From Paenibacillus rubinfantis (lineage in GTDB: Bacteria > Bacillota > Bacilli > Paenibacillales > Paenibacillaceae): a stretch of 64,000 nucleotides of DNA. The position numbers and the translations under genes were made by a program. The stretch is from positions 447,795 to 511,794 of the forward strand of contig NZ_LN909066.1 of NCBI RefSeq assembly GCF_001486505.1, given 5' to 3'. The notes beneath the pieces are model-generated. The model was given only the letters and a program-made list of their open reading frames with translations, was not told the origin of the DNA and made no database searches. Positions 16,103-23,865 of this stretch are shown here, in pieces. Numbering within the stretch: the first letter of the stretch is position 1; each line of letters begins with the position of its first letter.

Positions 16103-16120
16103 AAAGCGGTTCGTTGTCAA
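16092..16120 (-). promoter_or_regulatory. Sigma-A promoter of the unknown-nitroreductase operon
   Basis: Minus-strand TTGACA (16115-16120) and TACATT (16092-16097) with a 17-bp spacer. Operator 2 overlaps the -10 element. Confidence 0.65.
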
Positions 16121-16140
16121 GTTTATCCAATCGATACACA

Positions 16141-16173
16141 AAAAAAGACAGCCTCTGCCGTGAGAGGTCTGTC
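16141..16173 (-). terminator. Terminator after the 56-residue gene
   Basis: The stem formed by 16147-16156 and 16163-16173 (one bulge) is followed by at least six T residues on the minus strand. It ends transcription from the small gene stopping at 16205. Confidence 0.75.
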
Positions 16174-16204
16174 TTGATCTTCTTCCAACACTTCACTTCA
16201 AGCG

Positions 16205-16375
16205 TTAATACAACCGTTCCTCACCGGTAACCGGGTTCTGAAACGCCGATTGGATATCGCTTTTCGTCAGCTCTTCAGCAAACTCCGTATCCTGAGCCGG
16301 TTTGGATTGAGCCGGCCGCTTGGTTTTCGAGGCATCCCCCCGAGAACCCGCCGCTTGCTTTGATTCTTTCGCCAT
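16205..16375 (-). CDS. Small 56-residue hydrophilic protein with a TEFAEE motif
   Basis: Reading frame from ATG 16373-16375 to TAA 16205-16207. RBS AAAGGAGAG lies about 12 bp upstream, and a rho-independent terminator follows 32 bp after the stop, so it is a plausible stand-alone gene. The first half is rich in Lys, Ser, Ala and Gln (MAKESKQAAGSRG), with no hydrophobic stretch; the second half holds TEFAEELTKSD and ends NPVTGEERLY. TEFAEE resembles the TEFASE cleavage site that the germination protease GPR recognises in gamma-type spore proteins, but the rest does not look like a known SASP. No family recognised. Confidence 0.6.
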   Translation of the reverse strand: MAKESKQAAGSRGDASKTKRPAQSKPAQDTEFAEELTKSDIQSAFQNPVTGEERLY

Positions 16376-16469
16376 CGCCTAGTTGCACTCTCCTTTATCT
16401 ACGAAATGCTTACCTAGGCGTTAGGGTGCGGTTCCAGCCGATCTTTTATACAACATATCAAGCTTTGGC

Positions 16470-16537
16470 TTAATAAGCCGTCCAGCCGGCATCTGCGGTA
16501 ATCGTCGTACCATTCACGAAACTTGAATCATCGGATC
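16470..16537 (-). pseudogene. C-terminal remnant of a short-chain dehydrogenase gene
   Basis: On the minus strand, directly behind the GH105 stop, codons read SDDSSFVNGTTITADAGWTAY then TAA; the last five residues of this stretch are given only to show the end. This is the characteristic tail of classical SDR enzymes (SDxSSFVtGxxxxxDGGW). Only about 22 codons survive and no Rossmann region is present, so it is what remains of a lost or truncated gene. It marks a deletion or rearrangement boundary. Confidence 0.65.
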
Positions 16538-17572
16538 TTATGCTTGTTGTCCGTTCTCGATCACGGCGGCCAGCAACGCCAGCGTCAGCCCTTGCCCCCA
16601 GCCCTGCGCCCATTTTCGGTCCACCTGAAGATAACCCTCGATATCCTTCATCACGGCCGTCCCGCCCGATACGTTCAAGACGCGGCCTTGCTCCGTGATG
16701 TTGCTTAGCACCCCGTCCAGCGCCTTCTGCACATATTTGGCGTGCAGCGGGTTACCTTGGGTGAGCATCGCCGCCGAGATCCCCGCCGTGGCGGACACCT
16801 CGCCGTAAGCGTCCGGGTAATCGAGCACGGTGCCCCATAAGCCGTCCTCATGCTGCAGCTTCTTCAGCGCAGCCAACTGATCGCGCAAGGAGCTCCAAAT
16901 ATGCATCATCGGCGGATACAGATAAGCTTCCGGCAAGATCTTAGCCGCCCGCGACATCGTGTAAGCCGCCCAAGCGTTAGCCCGCCCCCAGTAGATGCCG
17001 GACATATGATCCTGATTAAGGTGATTGTACCCGTGGTACCACAGGCCGGTGTCCTCGCTTTGCAAATAATGGATATGCCCGAAGAACTGATGGAGCGCAT
17101 CGTCTATCAAAGGCTTCTCGCCCAGCATGATCCCCGTGCGGAGCATAAAGTACGCCGCCATAAACAACGTATCCGCCCAGCATTGCTCGGGAAAATCATT
17201 CCCCGCCGACACCGTATGCTGGAGCACCCGGTCCCCGAATCGCGGAGCTTGATTCAGCAGGTAATCGATTTTGCTGAGGATCAGGTCGAGATACTTTTGC
17301 TCCTTCGTTTGTTCATACAGCGTTAGCAGCATATGTCCCATCGCGCAGGCGTTTACCGTCCAGACCGGGAGTCCCGCCTCGAGGTACTCGTCGCACCATT
17401 GAATCATCCGCTCCACGTAAGCCGACTCTCCGGTCGCTTCAAACGCTCGGCTGATTCCATAATAAGCTACGCCGCACGGCCAATCCCAGGTCAGATCCAT
17501 TCCGAAGGTGTACTCCACAACGCGTTGCATGACTGGCTTGAGCTCGGAAGGGGTTGTTTTCAGCTTCAACAT
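16538..17572 (-). CDS. GH105 unsaturated rhamnogalacturonyl/uronyl hydrolase (YteR/YesR-like)
   Basis: 344 residues from ATG 17572 (GGAGGACGGAG just upstream, 25 bp after the binding-protein stop); the frame to 17638 overlaps that gene and is not preferred. An (alpha/alpha)6-barrel enzyme with no signal peptide, so cytoplasmic. Family signatures are the segment ending QCWADTLFM, containing the catalytic-type Asp, HGYNHLNQDHMSGIYWGRAN, and the WAQGWGQGL near the C-terminus. GH105 enzymes remove the unsaturated uronic acid from lyase-generated disaccharides of pectin or other uronides. As the last gene of the import operon, it would process what the transporter brings in. Confidence 0.88.
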   Translation of the reverse strand: MLKLKTTPSELKPVMQRVVEYTFGMDLTWDWPCGVAYYGISRAFEATGESAYVERMIQWCDEYLEAGLPVWTVNACAMGHMLLTLYEQTKEQKYLDLILSKIDYLLNQAPRFGDRVLQHTVSAGNDFPEQCWADTLFMAAYFMLRTGIMLGEKPLIDDALHQFFGHIHYLQSEDTGLWYHGYNHLNQDHMSGIYWGRANAWAAYTMSRAAKILPEAYLYPPMMHIWSSLRDQLAALKKLQHEDGLWGTVLDYPDAYGEVSATAGISAAMLTQGNPLHAKYVQKALDGVLSNITEQGRVLNVSGGTAVMKDIEGYLQVDRKWAQGWGQGLTLALLAAVIENGQQA

Positions 17573-17597
17573 CTCTCCGTCCTCCTCACCCTTGACT

Positions 17598-19238
17598 TTA
17601 TTTGTAGTTTCCGGCATCGATCGCCGCCTGCTTCTCATCTAGAATTTCCTGATACCCCGCATCAAGATAAGTTTTCTTGGCCGCCTCATACGTGGCGTCA
17701 AACTCGTTTTCCGGCGCAATTGCAATCTTGACATATAGCTCCTGATACAGCGAATTCAAATCGGCCTTGTATTCATTCACCTTCTCAAGCACCACGCTGT
17801 ACAAGGCATCCGGCGTACGGAATTCCGCATACTTGTCATAGAATGCCAAGGAGTCCTTCGCCAAATTTTCGTATCCCGGCGGCGACATGCTGCGCAGATA
17901 AGCTTCCCGCATTTGCTTCGGATCATCGTATTTTACGGTTTCAACCACGAGGCACCAGTAGTCTTTGTTGTTGTTTTGGGAGAGCACCGAATCGCCTTTA
18001 AAATCCGGATTTTTTACGGCGATGCCATCGGCATCCAGCGTATAGTTTTCACCTTCGACACCGTTTTGCAGGAAGAACAGGTTCTCCGGCTGACTCATCC
18101 ATTCCAGGTACATCCAAACGGCAGCGCGTTCCATCTCAGTCGATTCATAGTTGATGCCCATGATCATGCCAAACGGCCAGTAAGCACGGCCCTGCGGCTT
18201 CCGCCCTTCCGGTACGCCGGCTTGGGTGTCCAGCACCGCAAATTCCGCTTCTGAATTGTTTTTCAAGGTGGAGGTTATTACGTCGGTATTGCTGGACAGA
18301 TAGAAGCTGAAGGTCCCGGTTTTGCCCGCGACAAATTCCGCTTTGGCTTTGTTCTCATCATCGCGTAAGTAAAACTCTTTATCGATCAGGCCGTTATTAT
18401 ATTGATAGTTCAGGTTGCGCAGATAACGCTCAGTGTCGGCGGTTGTCAGGTCAGCTACGCCCAGGTCGGAATACAAGGCGCGGTATTTCTCGTCGATCGG
18501 CCAGTCGCGGAACGCGTAATTAAACGTGTAATTGTTCTTTTTCAGCGTTTCGCCGCCGGTACCCAACCCCGCTTCCTTCCACTTTGCCAAGAGCTCGTTG
18601 TATTTTTCCAGGGACGTCAGATCCTCCACTTTCATGCCAACCTTCTCCACCCAGTCCTTACGAATCAGCGTTGTGAAGCTGTCCAGGCTCGGACGCTCGC
18701 CGAAGAAGAAGACGTTTTTCTTATCAACCGTGCCATATTGCTTGATAGTATCGCCCATCGTCTTCCAGTACGTCGGTGCGTAATGGGCAATTTCGTCCAA
18801 ATCCAGCTCCTGCATCACGCCCTCCCCGTAGTAGGCCAAAGCCTGGGGCATATCATAATGGTAAATAATATCCGGCGCTTTGTGCGACGCCAGCAGTTGC
18901 TCGTAGTCCGTCACTTCATTGCTGCGAGTAATCGGGATAAACTTTACGTTCACATTGTACTTATCGCCAAATTGCTGTTGAATCCAGCGCGTGTAGTAGT
19001 TGTCGGTGACGTTCCAGCCCTCGAAAGCCCTTTCATAAACCGGAAGCTCCAGTGTCACCTTCTCGGGAAATCCGCCCGAGTAATCGGCATATTTGCCGTC
19101 TACGCTGTTCGTGGCTGTAGGTGTCGACTCGTCCGAGCCGTTGTTCGAATTAGCTTTCTTGCCGCTGCCGCCCATGCAGCCCGACAATAAACCGACGATG
19201 ATTACGGAAACCAGAATCCAGGTGAACTTTTTGCCCAT
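17598..19238 (-). CDS. Sugar-binding lipoprotein of CUT1 importer A (LipO-type)
   Basis: 546 residues. Signal peptide with lipobox GLLSGC near residue 17-21, a Ser/Asn/Gly-rich tether, then a type-1 solute-binding fold (LELPVYERAFEGWNVTDNYY; LNYQYNNGLIDKEFY). Long binding proteins of this class accompany LplB/YtcP permeases and take up oligosaccharides. The order lplB-type, ytcP-type, binding protein, GH105 points to unsaturated pectic or uronide disaccharides; the substrate is inferred from the hydrolase, not from the protein. No ATPase is encoded nearby. Confidence 0.87.
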   Translation of the reverse strand: MGKKFTWILVSVIIVGLLSGCMGGSGKKANSNNGSDESTPTATNSVDGKYADYSGGFPEKVTLELPVYERAFEGWNVTDNYYTRWIQQQFGDKYNVNVKFIPITRSNEVTDYEQLLASHKAPDIIYHYDMPQALAYYGEGVMQELDLDEIAHYAPTYWKTMGDTIKQYGTVDKKNVFFFGERPSLDSFTTLIRKDWVEKVGMKVEDLTSLEKYNELLAKWKEAGLGTGGETLKKNNYTFNYAFRDWPIDEKYRALYSDLGVADLTTADTERYLRNLNYQYNNGLIDKEFYLRDDENKAKAEFVAGKTGTFSFYLSSNTDVITSTLKNNSEAEFAVLDTQAGVPEGRKPQGRAYWPFGMIMGINYESTEMERAAVWMYLEWMSQPENLFFLQNGVEGENYTLDADGIAVKNPDFKGDSVLSQNNNKDYWCLVVETVKYDDPKQMREAYLRSMSPPGYENLAKDSLAFYDKYAEFRTPDALYSVVLEKVNEYKADLNSLYQELYVKIAIAPENEFDATYEAAKKTYLDAGYQEILDEKQAAIDAGNYK

Positions 19239-19266
19239 TTCTCATTTCCCCCTAATCGATAATGAA

Positions 19267-20166
19267 CTACTCCTTAACAGCCCCCAGCATGACCCCTTGA
19301 ACAAAATACTTCTGGATAAAAGGATACACGCACAGGATCGGCAGGGTGGCGAAAACAACGCACGAGGCCTTCAGCACCTCGGGATTGCTTAACGAGACCT
19401 GCGTCGCTTCCAACTGGAAGCTTTCGCTTGCTTGAATGACCAGATAATACAATTTGAGCTGCAGCGGACGGAGATCCACCCGTTGCTTAATGTAAAACAG
19501 CGCATCTTGATAAGCGTTCCAGCGCCCTACCGCATAGAACAGCGACAACGTCGCCAGAATGGGCTTGGAGAGCGGGAGCACGATGCTCCACAGGATGCGG
19601 AAATGCCCGGCCCCGTCGATCCGCGCCGATTCTTCCAGGCTGACCGGAATGCTGCTGGAAATCGCCGTCTTCATGATCAGCAGATTAAACGCGCTGAACG
19701 CCGGCGGCAGAATTAATGCCGACCACGTATCCAGCATGCCGAGATTGCTGATCAGCATATATTCGGGAATGATCCCGCCGGTGAAATACAAGGTGAACAT
19801 AAAGAGGAACGTCAGCGTGGTACGGCCCTTCAACTGCTTGCGGGACAGCGGATAAGCTGCGCAGATCGTAATGATCATGCCAAGTACTGTGAACAGAACC
19901 GTTACCACCACCGATACGTACAAGGAACGGAGAATACTCGCATCGGCAAAAATTTTGCTGTACGCCTCCAACGTAAAACCTTCCGGCCATAAAAACACCT
20001 TGTTAGCAATGACAAACGCATCATCGCTTAACGACTTCGCAACGACATGAAGAAACGGCAGCAGACACACAAGCGAGGCGAGGATTAGCGTAAGATGGAT
20101 GAGGACGTCCCAGACGTCAAAGCGGCGTTTTCGGTGCAGCGCCAGCGTATTTACGGATGCTTTCAT
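19267..20166 (-). CDS. CUT1 permease, YtcP/LplC type, importer A
   Basis: 299 residues, six transmembrane segments and the cytoplasmic EAA loop (LEESARIDGAGHFRILWSIV) that docks the ATPase. The C-terminal FIQKYFVQGVMLGAVKE is the standard ending of this subfamily. RBS AAGGAGG precedes ATG 20166, 15 bp after the stop of the other permease gene. Forms a heterodimeric channel with the LplB-type subunit. Confidence 0.9.
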   Translation of the reverse strand: MKASVNTLALHRKRRFDVWDVLIHLTLILASLVCLLPFLHVVAKSLSDDAFVIANKVFLWPEGFTLEAYSKIFADASILRSLYVSVVVTVLFTVLGMIITICAAYPLSRKQLKGRTTLTFLFMFTLYFTGGIIPEYMLISNLGMLDTWSALILPPAFSAFNLLIMKTAISSSIPVSLEESARIDGAGHFRILWSIVLPLSKPILATLSLFYAVGRWNAYQDALFYIKQRVDLRPLQLKLYYLVIQASESFQLEATQVSLSNPEVLKASCVVFATLPILCVYPFIQKYFVQGVMLGAVKE

Positions 20167-20181
20167 GGTTCGCCTCCTTTC

Positions 20182-21144
20182 TTAGAGCAGCCCGTCTTCG
20201 CCAAGCTTCTTGGCAACCCGGTCGGCCAGCAGGACGAGCATCAGGCCAATCACGGATTGGAACAACCCAAGCGCCGTAGCCCGGCTGAAGTTTCCGCTTT
20301 CGATCCCCCAGCGATAGACCAGGACCGGAATCGTAGTCGTGAATTCGGTGGTCGCTTTATTTTGCAAGGCAAAAATCCGTTCGAATGAGCCTTCCATCAC
20401 CCGGCCCAAATTCATGATGAGCAACGTGACGATGGTCGGACGGATGGAAGGCAGCGTGACGTTCCACACCTTCCTCCACCTCCCGGCTCCATCCACCGTC
20501 GCCGCCTCGTACAGCTCCGGATTGATGCCGCTCATGGAAGCCAGATAGATGATGGTCCCCCAGCCCATGCTTTGCCAGATGCCGATGGCTAGATAACTGA
20601 TCAACCAGTTCGTATCCTCTTGCAGGAACGGAACCCGCGTGCCGCCCAGCATGGCGATCAGGTTGTTGATGACCCCGTTGCTTTCGCTCAATAATTGGTA
20701 AGCGATCGCTCCGATGATGATCCAGGATAAAAAATGCGGCAGGTACAGCAGTGTCTGGTTGACCCGTTTGAATTTCACGTTTTTGATTTCATTTAGCAGG
20801 ATGGCAAGCAGGACGGGGATTGTAAAGCTAAAGACCAGGTCAAGCGAATTCAGCAACAGGGTGTTTCGGACGGCACGGCCGAAGTCATGTTTGGCGAAGA
20901 TTTCGGCAAACACCTCGAAGCCCACCCATTCGCTGCCCCAAAATCCCCGGGCGATTTTGTAATCCTTAAAGGCCAGCACGAGTCCGGACATCGGCGCGTA
21001 TTTGAACACCAATACAAAGGACAGCGGAATTAACAGCAGCAAATACAACTCCCAGTCCCGGCGAAAATGGAACGTTGCCCCTCGGCCTAAAGGCGGGTCA
21101 ACCCGCAGTTTCGATTTCGTTTTTGAAGCGCTTTCAACTTTCAC
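20182..21144 (-). CDS. CUT1 permease, LplB type, importer A
   Basis: 320 residues. Start taken as GTG 21144, 8 bp after GGAGGTG; the frame's upstream GTG at 21153 falls inside that ribosome binding site. Six transmembrane segments, EAA loop ELYEAATVDGAGRWRKVWNV, and the N-terminal YLLLLIPLSFVLVFKYAPM typical of LplB. A cre-like sequence overlaps codons 3-7 (21123-21136), so carbon catabolite repression could block early elongation. First gene of the operon that ends with GH105. Confidence 0.9.
   Translation of the reverse strand: MKVESASKTKSKLRVDPPLGRGATFHFRRDWELYLLLLIPLSFVLVFKYAPMSGLVLAFKDYKIARGFWGSEWVGFEVFAEIFAKHDFGRAVRNTLLLNSLDLVFSFTIPVLLAILLNEIKNVKFKRVNQTLLYLPHFLSWIIIGAIAYQLLSESNGVINNLIAMLGGTRVPFLQEDTNWLISYLAIGIWQSMGWGTIIYLASMSGINPELYEAATVDGAGRWRKVWNVTLPSIRPTIVTLLIMNLGRVMEGSFERIFALQNKATTEFTTTIPVLVYRWGIESGNFSRATALGLFQSVIGLMLVLLADRVAKKLGEDGLL
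21123..21136 (-). promoter_or_regulatory. cre-like site at the start of operon A
   Basis: Minus strand TGAAAGCGCTTCAA matches the CcpA consensus TGWAARCGYTWNCW at 13 of 14 positions. It lies inside the first codons of the LplB-type gene. It may be coincidence of coding sequence, though the AAAGCGCTT core is exact. Confidence 0.45.
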
Positions 21145-21342
21145 AAACCTCACCTCCTCCAGGGTCTGGCCTAACTCGCTTCCACCGCGGCTGCTTCAGC
21201 TATGGCGAGTTTGTGTCACATCATACCTCCCCATCCGCTCCCCCGTAAATCATGAGTTTTGATTCTCCACATCACTTTTGATCGGTTCCCATGCCGATAG
21301 TGCGGTTGCCATCGTCACATGATCAAATCTGATAGGTCGGAG

Positions 21343-21388
21343 CAAAAATGGAGCTGCTTCCCTCGGTCCCCCGCAGGAAAGCAGCTCC
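21343..21388 (-). terminator. Terminator of the AraC-sensor gene
   Basis: GGAGCTGCTT (21350-21359) pairs perfectly with AAGCAGCTCC (21379-21388), followed by a T run on the minus strand, just past the stop at 21396. It separates the sensor gene from operon A, which needs its own promoter between 21145 and 21340. Confidence 0.8.
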
Positions 21389-21395
21389 TTTCAAC

Positions 21396-23681
21396 CTACC
21401 CCGAGCTCCGCAGCTTGTAGGCTTTATAACTGCTCGGCGGCATTCCTTCATATTTCCGGAAGAACCGGTTAAAGCTCTGAACGTTAACGTAACCCACCTC
21501 TGCCGCAATCTGTTTGACTGTCATTCCGGTTTCCAGCAGCAGGCCTTTCGCTTTCTCAATGCGCCGCAGGTTAATGTAATCGATCAAGCTGGTTCCCGTC
21601 ATCTCGTAAACGATCTTGCGCATATACGAGTAACTGATGCCAATCTCCTTGGCCATGTCCTCAAATACGATTTCTTCGCAATAATGTGCATCCAGATAGC
21701 GAATGATCCGTTCGCCGTGCCCCATTTCGCTCTCCGGCCTTCGCGCAAGGTATTGGAGAATATCGCGATAGAACTCGCGCATGTAAGTGTCCAGCTCATC
21801 CAGGGTGTCCATAGAAGCGATAGCGGAATAGATGTTACCCCGCCCGGCGAAAATTCGCGTTGGATTGATTTGATTCTCCCTCAGCTGCTTGATCGTAACG
21901 CCAACCAACTGGTGATAGATAAACATCAGATTATCGTAAGAAATATACGGGGCCGATTGGATTTCCCGGCGAATCCCCGTCAATTCCTCCAATAGGCTTT
22001 CCTGATCCCCGGCTTCCAGGTAATTCAGAATCCGCCTTTCGCTGTCCGCTGGGTACAAGTAAGGTTTGCCCGGCTCGTCTTCCTCCCTCCAGAAGGAGAC
22101 CCCGCCTCCGCCGCCAACCCGCCGCTGCTTAATCAGCTCCATCGCCTCCGCCGCCCGATCCTGCAGCTCGGCGCAACTCTCCGCCCGGTTGCTGACGCCC
22201 ACGGTGACGGTGTGATGAAGGGTTTCCTCCGCGTAACGGCTTAACGTCTCCAATGCCCCTTGGATTCCTTCATCTCCGCGATCCGCTTCCGCCTGTCCGA
22301 AATTGATCACAACGGCGAAGCCCCCCTCCCCTTGATAAACGCACTTAGCGAAAATACCGGGAGGAAATAATGTCTCGCTGTGCGTGACGATCAGATACCG
22401 ATGATAACTCCGGGTTTCCGGATTGGTCGTGTCCGCATAATTCCGGTAGCGGTCGATCGAAAGGACGGCAACACGGTAAAAAGCTTCAGGAAACAGCGTC
22501 TCTGCCGACTGTACCTCATCTCCTCGCAGCAATCGATGAACCGTCAAGCTGCGGGCATCCTGCTCCCGTTTCCTCAGCAGCTTGTAGAGCTGCTCCTCTT
22601 CCTCTTGCATCCGTTTAAATACGGCGTCAAGAAAGGTCAGTTCATTTTTGTGCGACACTCCTCGGCTGCCGCTCGTCCTTAGATTCCTTACCAGCTTCCG
22701 CACCGGCTTGGAGAGCCAGGTCGCCAGAAACACCGTTAGCACAGAACCGGCAAAAATTACAGCGGCTGTCAGCCAAATGATATTATGCTGCAGCTTCTTG
22801 GTTTTGGTCATCAACGCATCCATGGAATAGACATTGACGTTCCACCAACCAAACAGCTCGGAACGGGACCACGTATACAACAATCGTTCCCCTCCAAGTT
22901 CATAGAACGAGTAGCCCTCCCCTGCAGGACTCTCCAGAATCTCCCGAATATACGGCTGCTTGCTCCCGTCCGTGAGCAGCAGCGACTTGTCGTTATGCGA
23001 AAGGATGGTCCCGTCCGCATCCAGCAGTAAGAAGCCTTGTTCGCCGGGTTCCGTCGAGCGTAAGTACGTCCCGATTTGGCTCTCCCGCAAATTGATGACG
23101 ATGGTTCCGCGCGTTGTAGTTGATAAGCGGTTCAGCGGCAGCACATACGAGATGACGGTTTCTCCGGAAGCCAATCGGCGCGGGAACCATACGCCGCTAA
23201 TCCCTCGGCGCCCGGCCAGCGCCTCATCGATCCAGCCGATCGACTCATAGCGGTCTAGCGTCGTAATCCCTTTGTCAGTCGAGATCACGTAATCGGCATC
23301 GTCTAGATAGAAGTAAGAGGAATGCACCCCGTTCACCCGGTGATTCAAATTGACCAGCTCCCGGAGCACGATCAGAGCCTGGCTCACATGCGAGTAATTT
23401 CCCTGCAGCTCCTTATAGGTCTCGAATTGGCGAATTCGGTCAAAAACTCGGCTGGCGGTCAACCGCACCGTATCCTGAGCCAAGTTGTTCAGGGCGTTCT
23501 CGTTTAGTCTTCGGTTCGCGTCCAGACCTGCTAAGGAAGATTCCGCAATCGCCTTCTCCGAGTAATGCAAAATTTGCGTCCCGCTATACAGCGTCAAAAT
23601 AATCGCAGGAACCGCCATGACGCAGAACAGGATAATTCCCAATTGAAGCATCATCGGAATCCGTTTCATTTTCCCTTTCAT
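21396..23681 (-). CDS. Membrane-bound AraC-type regulator with extracellular sensor (YesS-like)
   Basis: 761 residues. Transmembrane segment near 11-33, extracellular Cache-like sensor region (about 34-290), second transmembrane segment near 300-322 (IIWLTAAVIFAGSVLTVFLA), a middle domain, and two helix-turn-helix motifs of the AraC type at the C-terminus (EDMAKEIGISYSYMRKIVYE; MTVKQIAAEVGYVNVQSFNR). One-piece regulators of this type are found beside pectin and polysaccharide operons in Bacillus and Paenibacillus (for example YesS). It stands 240 bp upstream of operon A in the same direction, its likely target. A cre-like site lies in its promoter region. Start could also be ATG 23669. Confidence 0.85.
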   Translation of the reverse strand: MKGKMKRIPMMLQLGIILFCVMAVPAIILTLYSGTQILHYSEKAIAESSLAGLDANRRLNENALNNLAQDTVRLTASRVFDRIRQFETYKELQGNYSHVSQALIVLRELVNLNHRVNGVHSSYFYLDDADYVISTDKGITTLDRYESIGWIDEALAGRRGISGVWFPRRLASGETVISYVLPLNRLSTTTRGTIVINLRESQIGTYLRSTEPGEQGFLLLDADGTILSHNDKSLLLTDGSKQPYIREILESPAGEGYSFYELGGERLLYTWSRSELFGWWNVNVYSMDALMTKTKKLQHNIIWLTAAVIFAGSVLTVFLATWLSKPVRKLVRNLRTSGSRGVSHKNELTFLDAVFKRMQEEEEQLYKLLRKREQDARSLTVHRLLRGDEVQSAETLFPEAFYRVAVLSIDRYRNYADTTNPETRSYHRYLIVTHSETLFPPGIFAKCVYQGEGGFAVVINFGQAEADRGDEGIQGALETLSRYAEETLHHTVTVGVSNRAESCAELQDRAAEAMELIKQRRVGGGGGVSFWREEDEPGKPYLYPADSERRILNYLEAGDQESLLEELTGIRREIQSAPYISYDNLMFIYHQLVGVTIKQLRENQINPTRIFAGRGNIYSAIASMDTLDELDTYMREFYRDILQYLARRPESEMGHGERIIRYLDAHYCEEIVFEDMAKEIGISYSYMRKIVYEMTGTSLIDYINLRRIEKAKGLLLETGMTVKQIAAEVGYVNVQSFNRFFRKYEGMPPSSYKAYKLRSSG

Positions 23682-23727
23682 CCCCTCCGAAATGGGCTTT
23701 TCCGCAGCAGACTTCTGGGTGTTAGAT

Positions 23728-23741
23728 ATAAAGCGCTTTCA
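23728..23741 (-). promoter_or_regulatory. cre-like site upstream of the membrane AraC gene
   Basis: Minus strand TGAAAGCGCTTTAT, 13 of 14 positions to TGWAARCGYTWNCW with a perfect TGAAAGCGCTTT core, 47 bp upstream of the start at 23681. Suggests CcpA control of the regulator. Confidence 0.6.
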
Positions 23742-23820
23742 AAATCAACTTGGATAAATTATACATCAGCACTAAGTCAGGGTCTATTTCTATCCATGAG
23801 AAATTTCATCCTTCCAAAGT

Positions 23821-23850
23821 AAAAAGCTCGCACCTCATAGGTACGAGCTT
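23821..23850 (-). terminator. Terminator of the YesM/YesN operon
   Basis: AAGCTCG-ACCT and AGGT-CGAGCTT arms around CATA with one internal mismatch, T run on the minus strand, 16 bp past the response-regulator stop at 23866. Confidence 0.8.
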
Positions 23851-23865
23851 GATCAATCGGGATTG

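Noticed and set aside
18402-19190. 262-codon plus-strand open frame opposite the importer A binding protein
   Set aside because: Shadow of a clear lipoprotein gene; no start signal and no recognisable domain.
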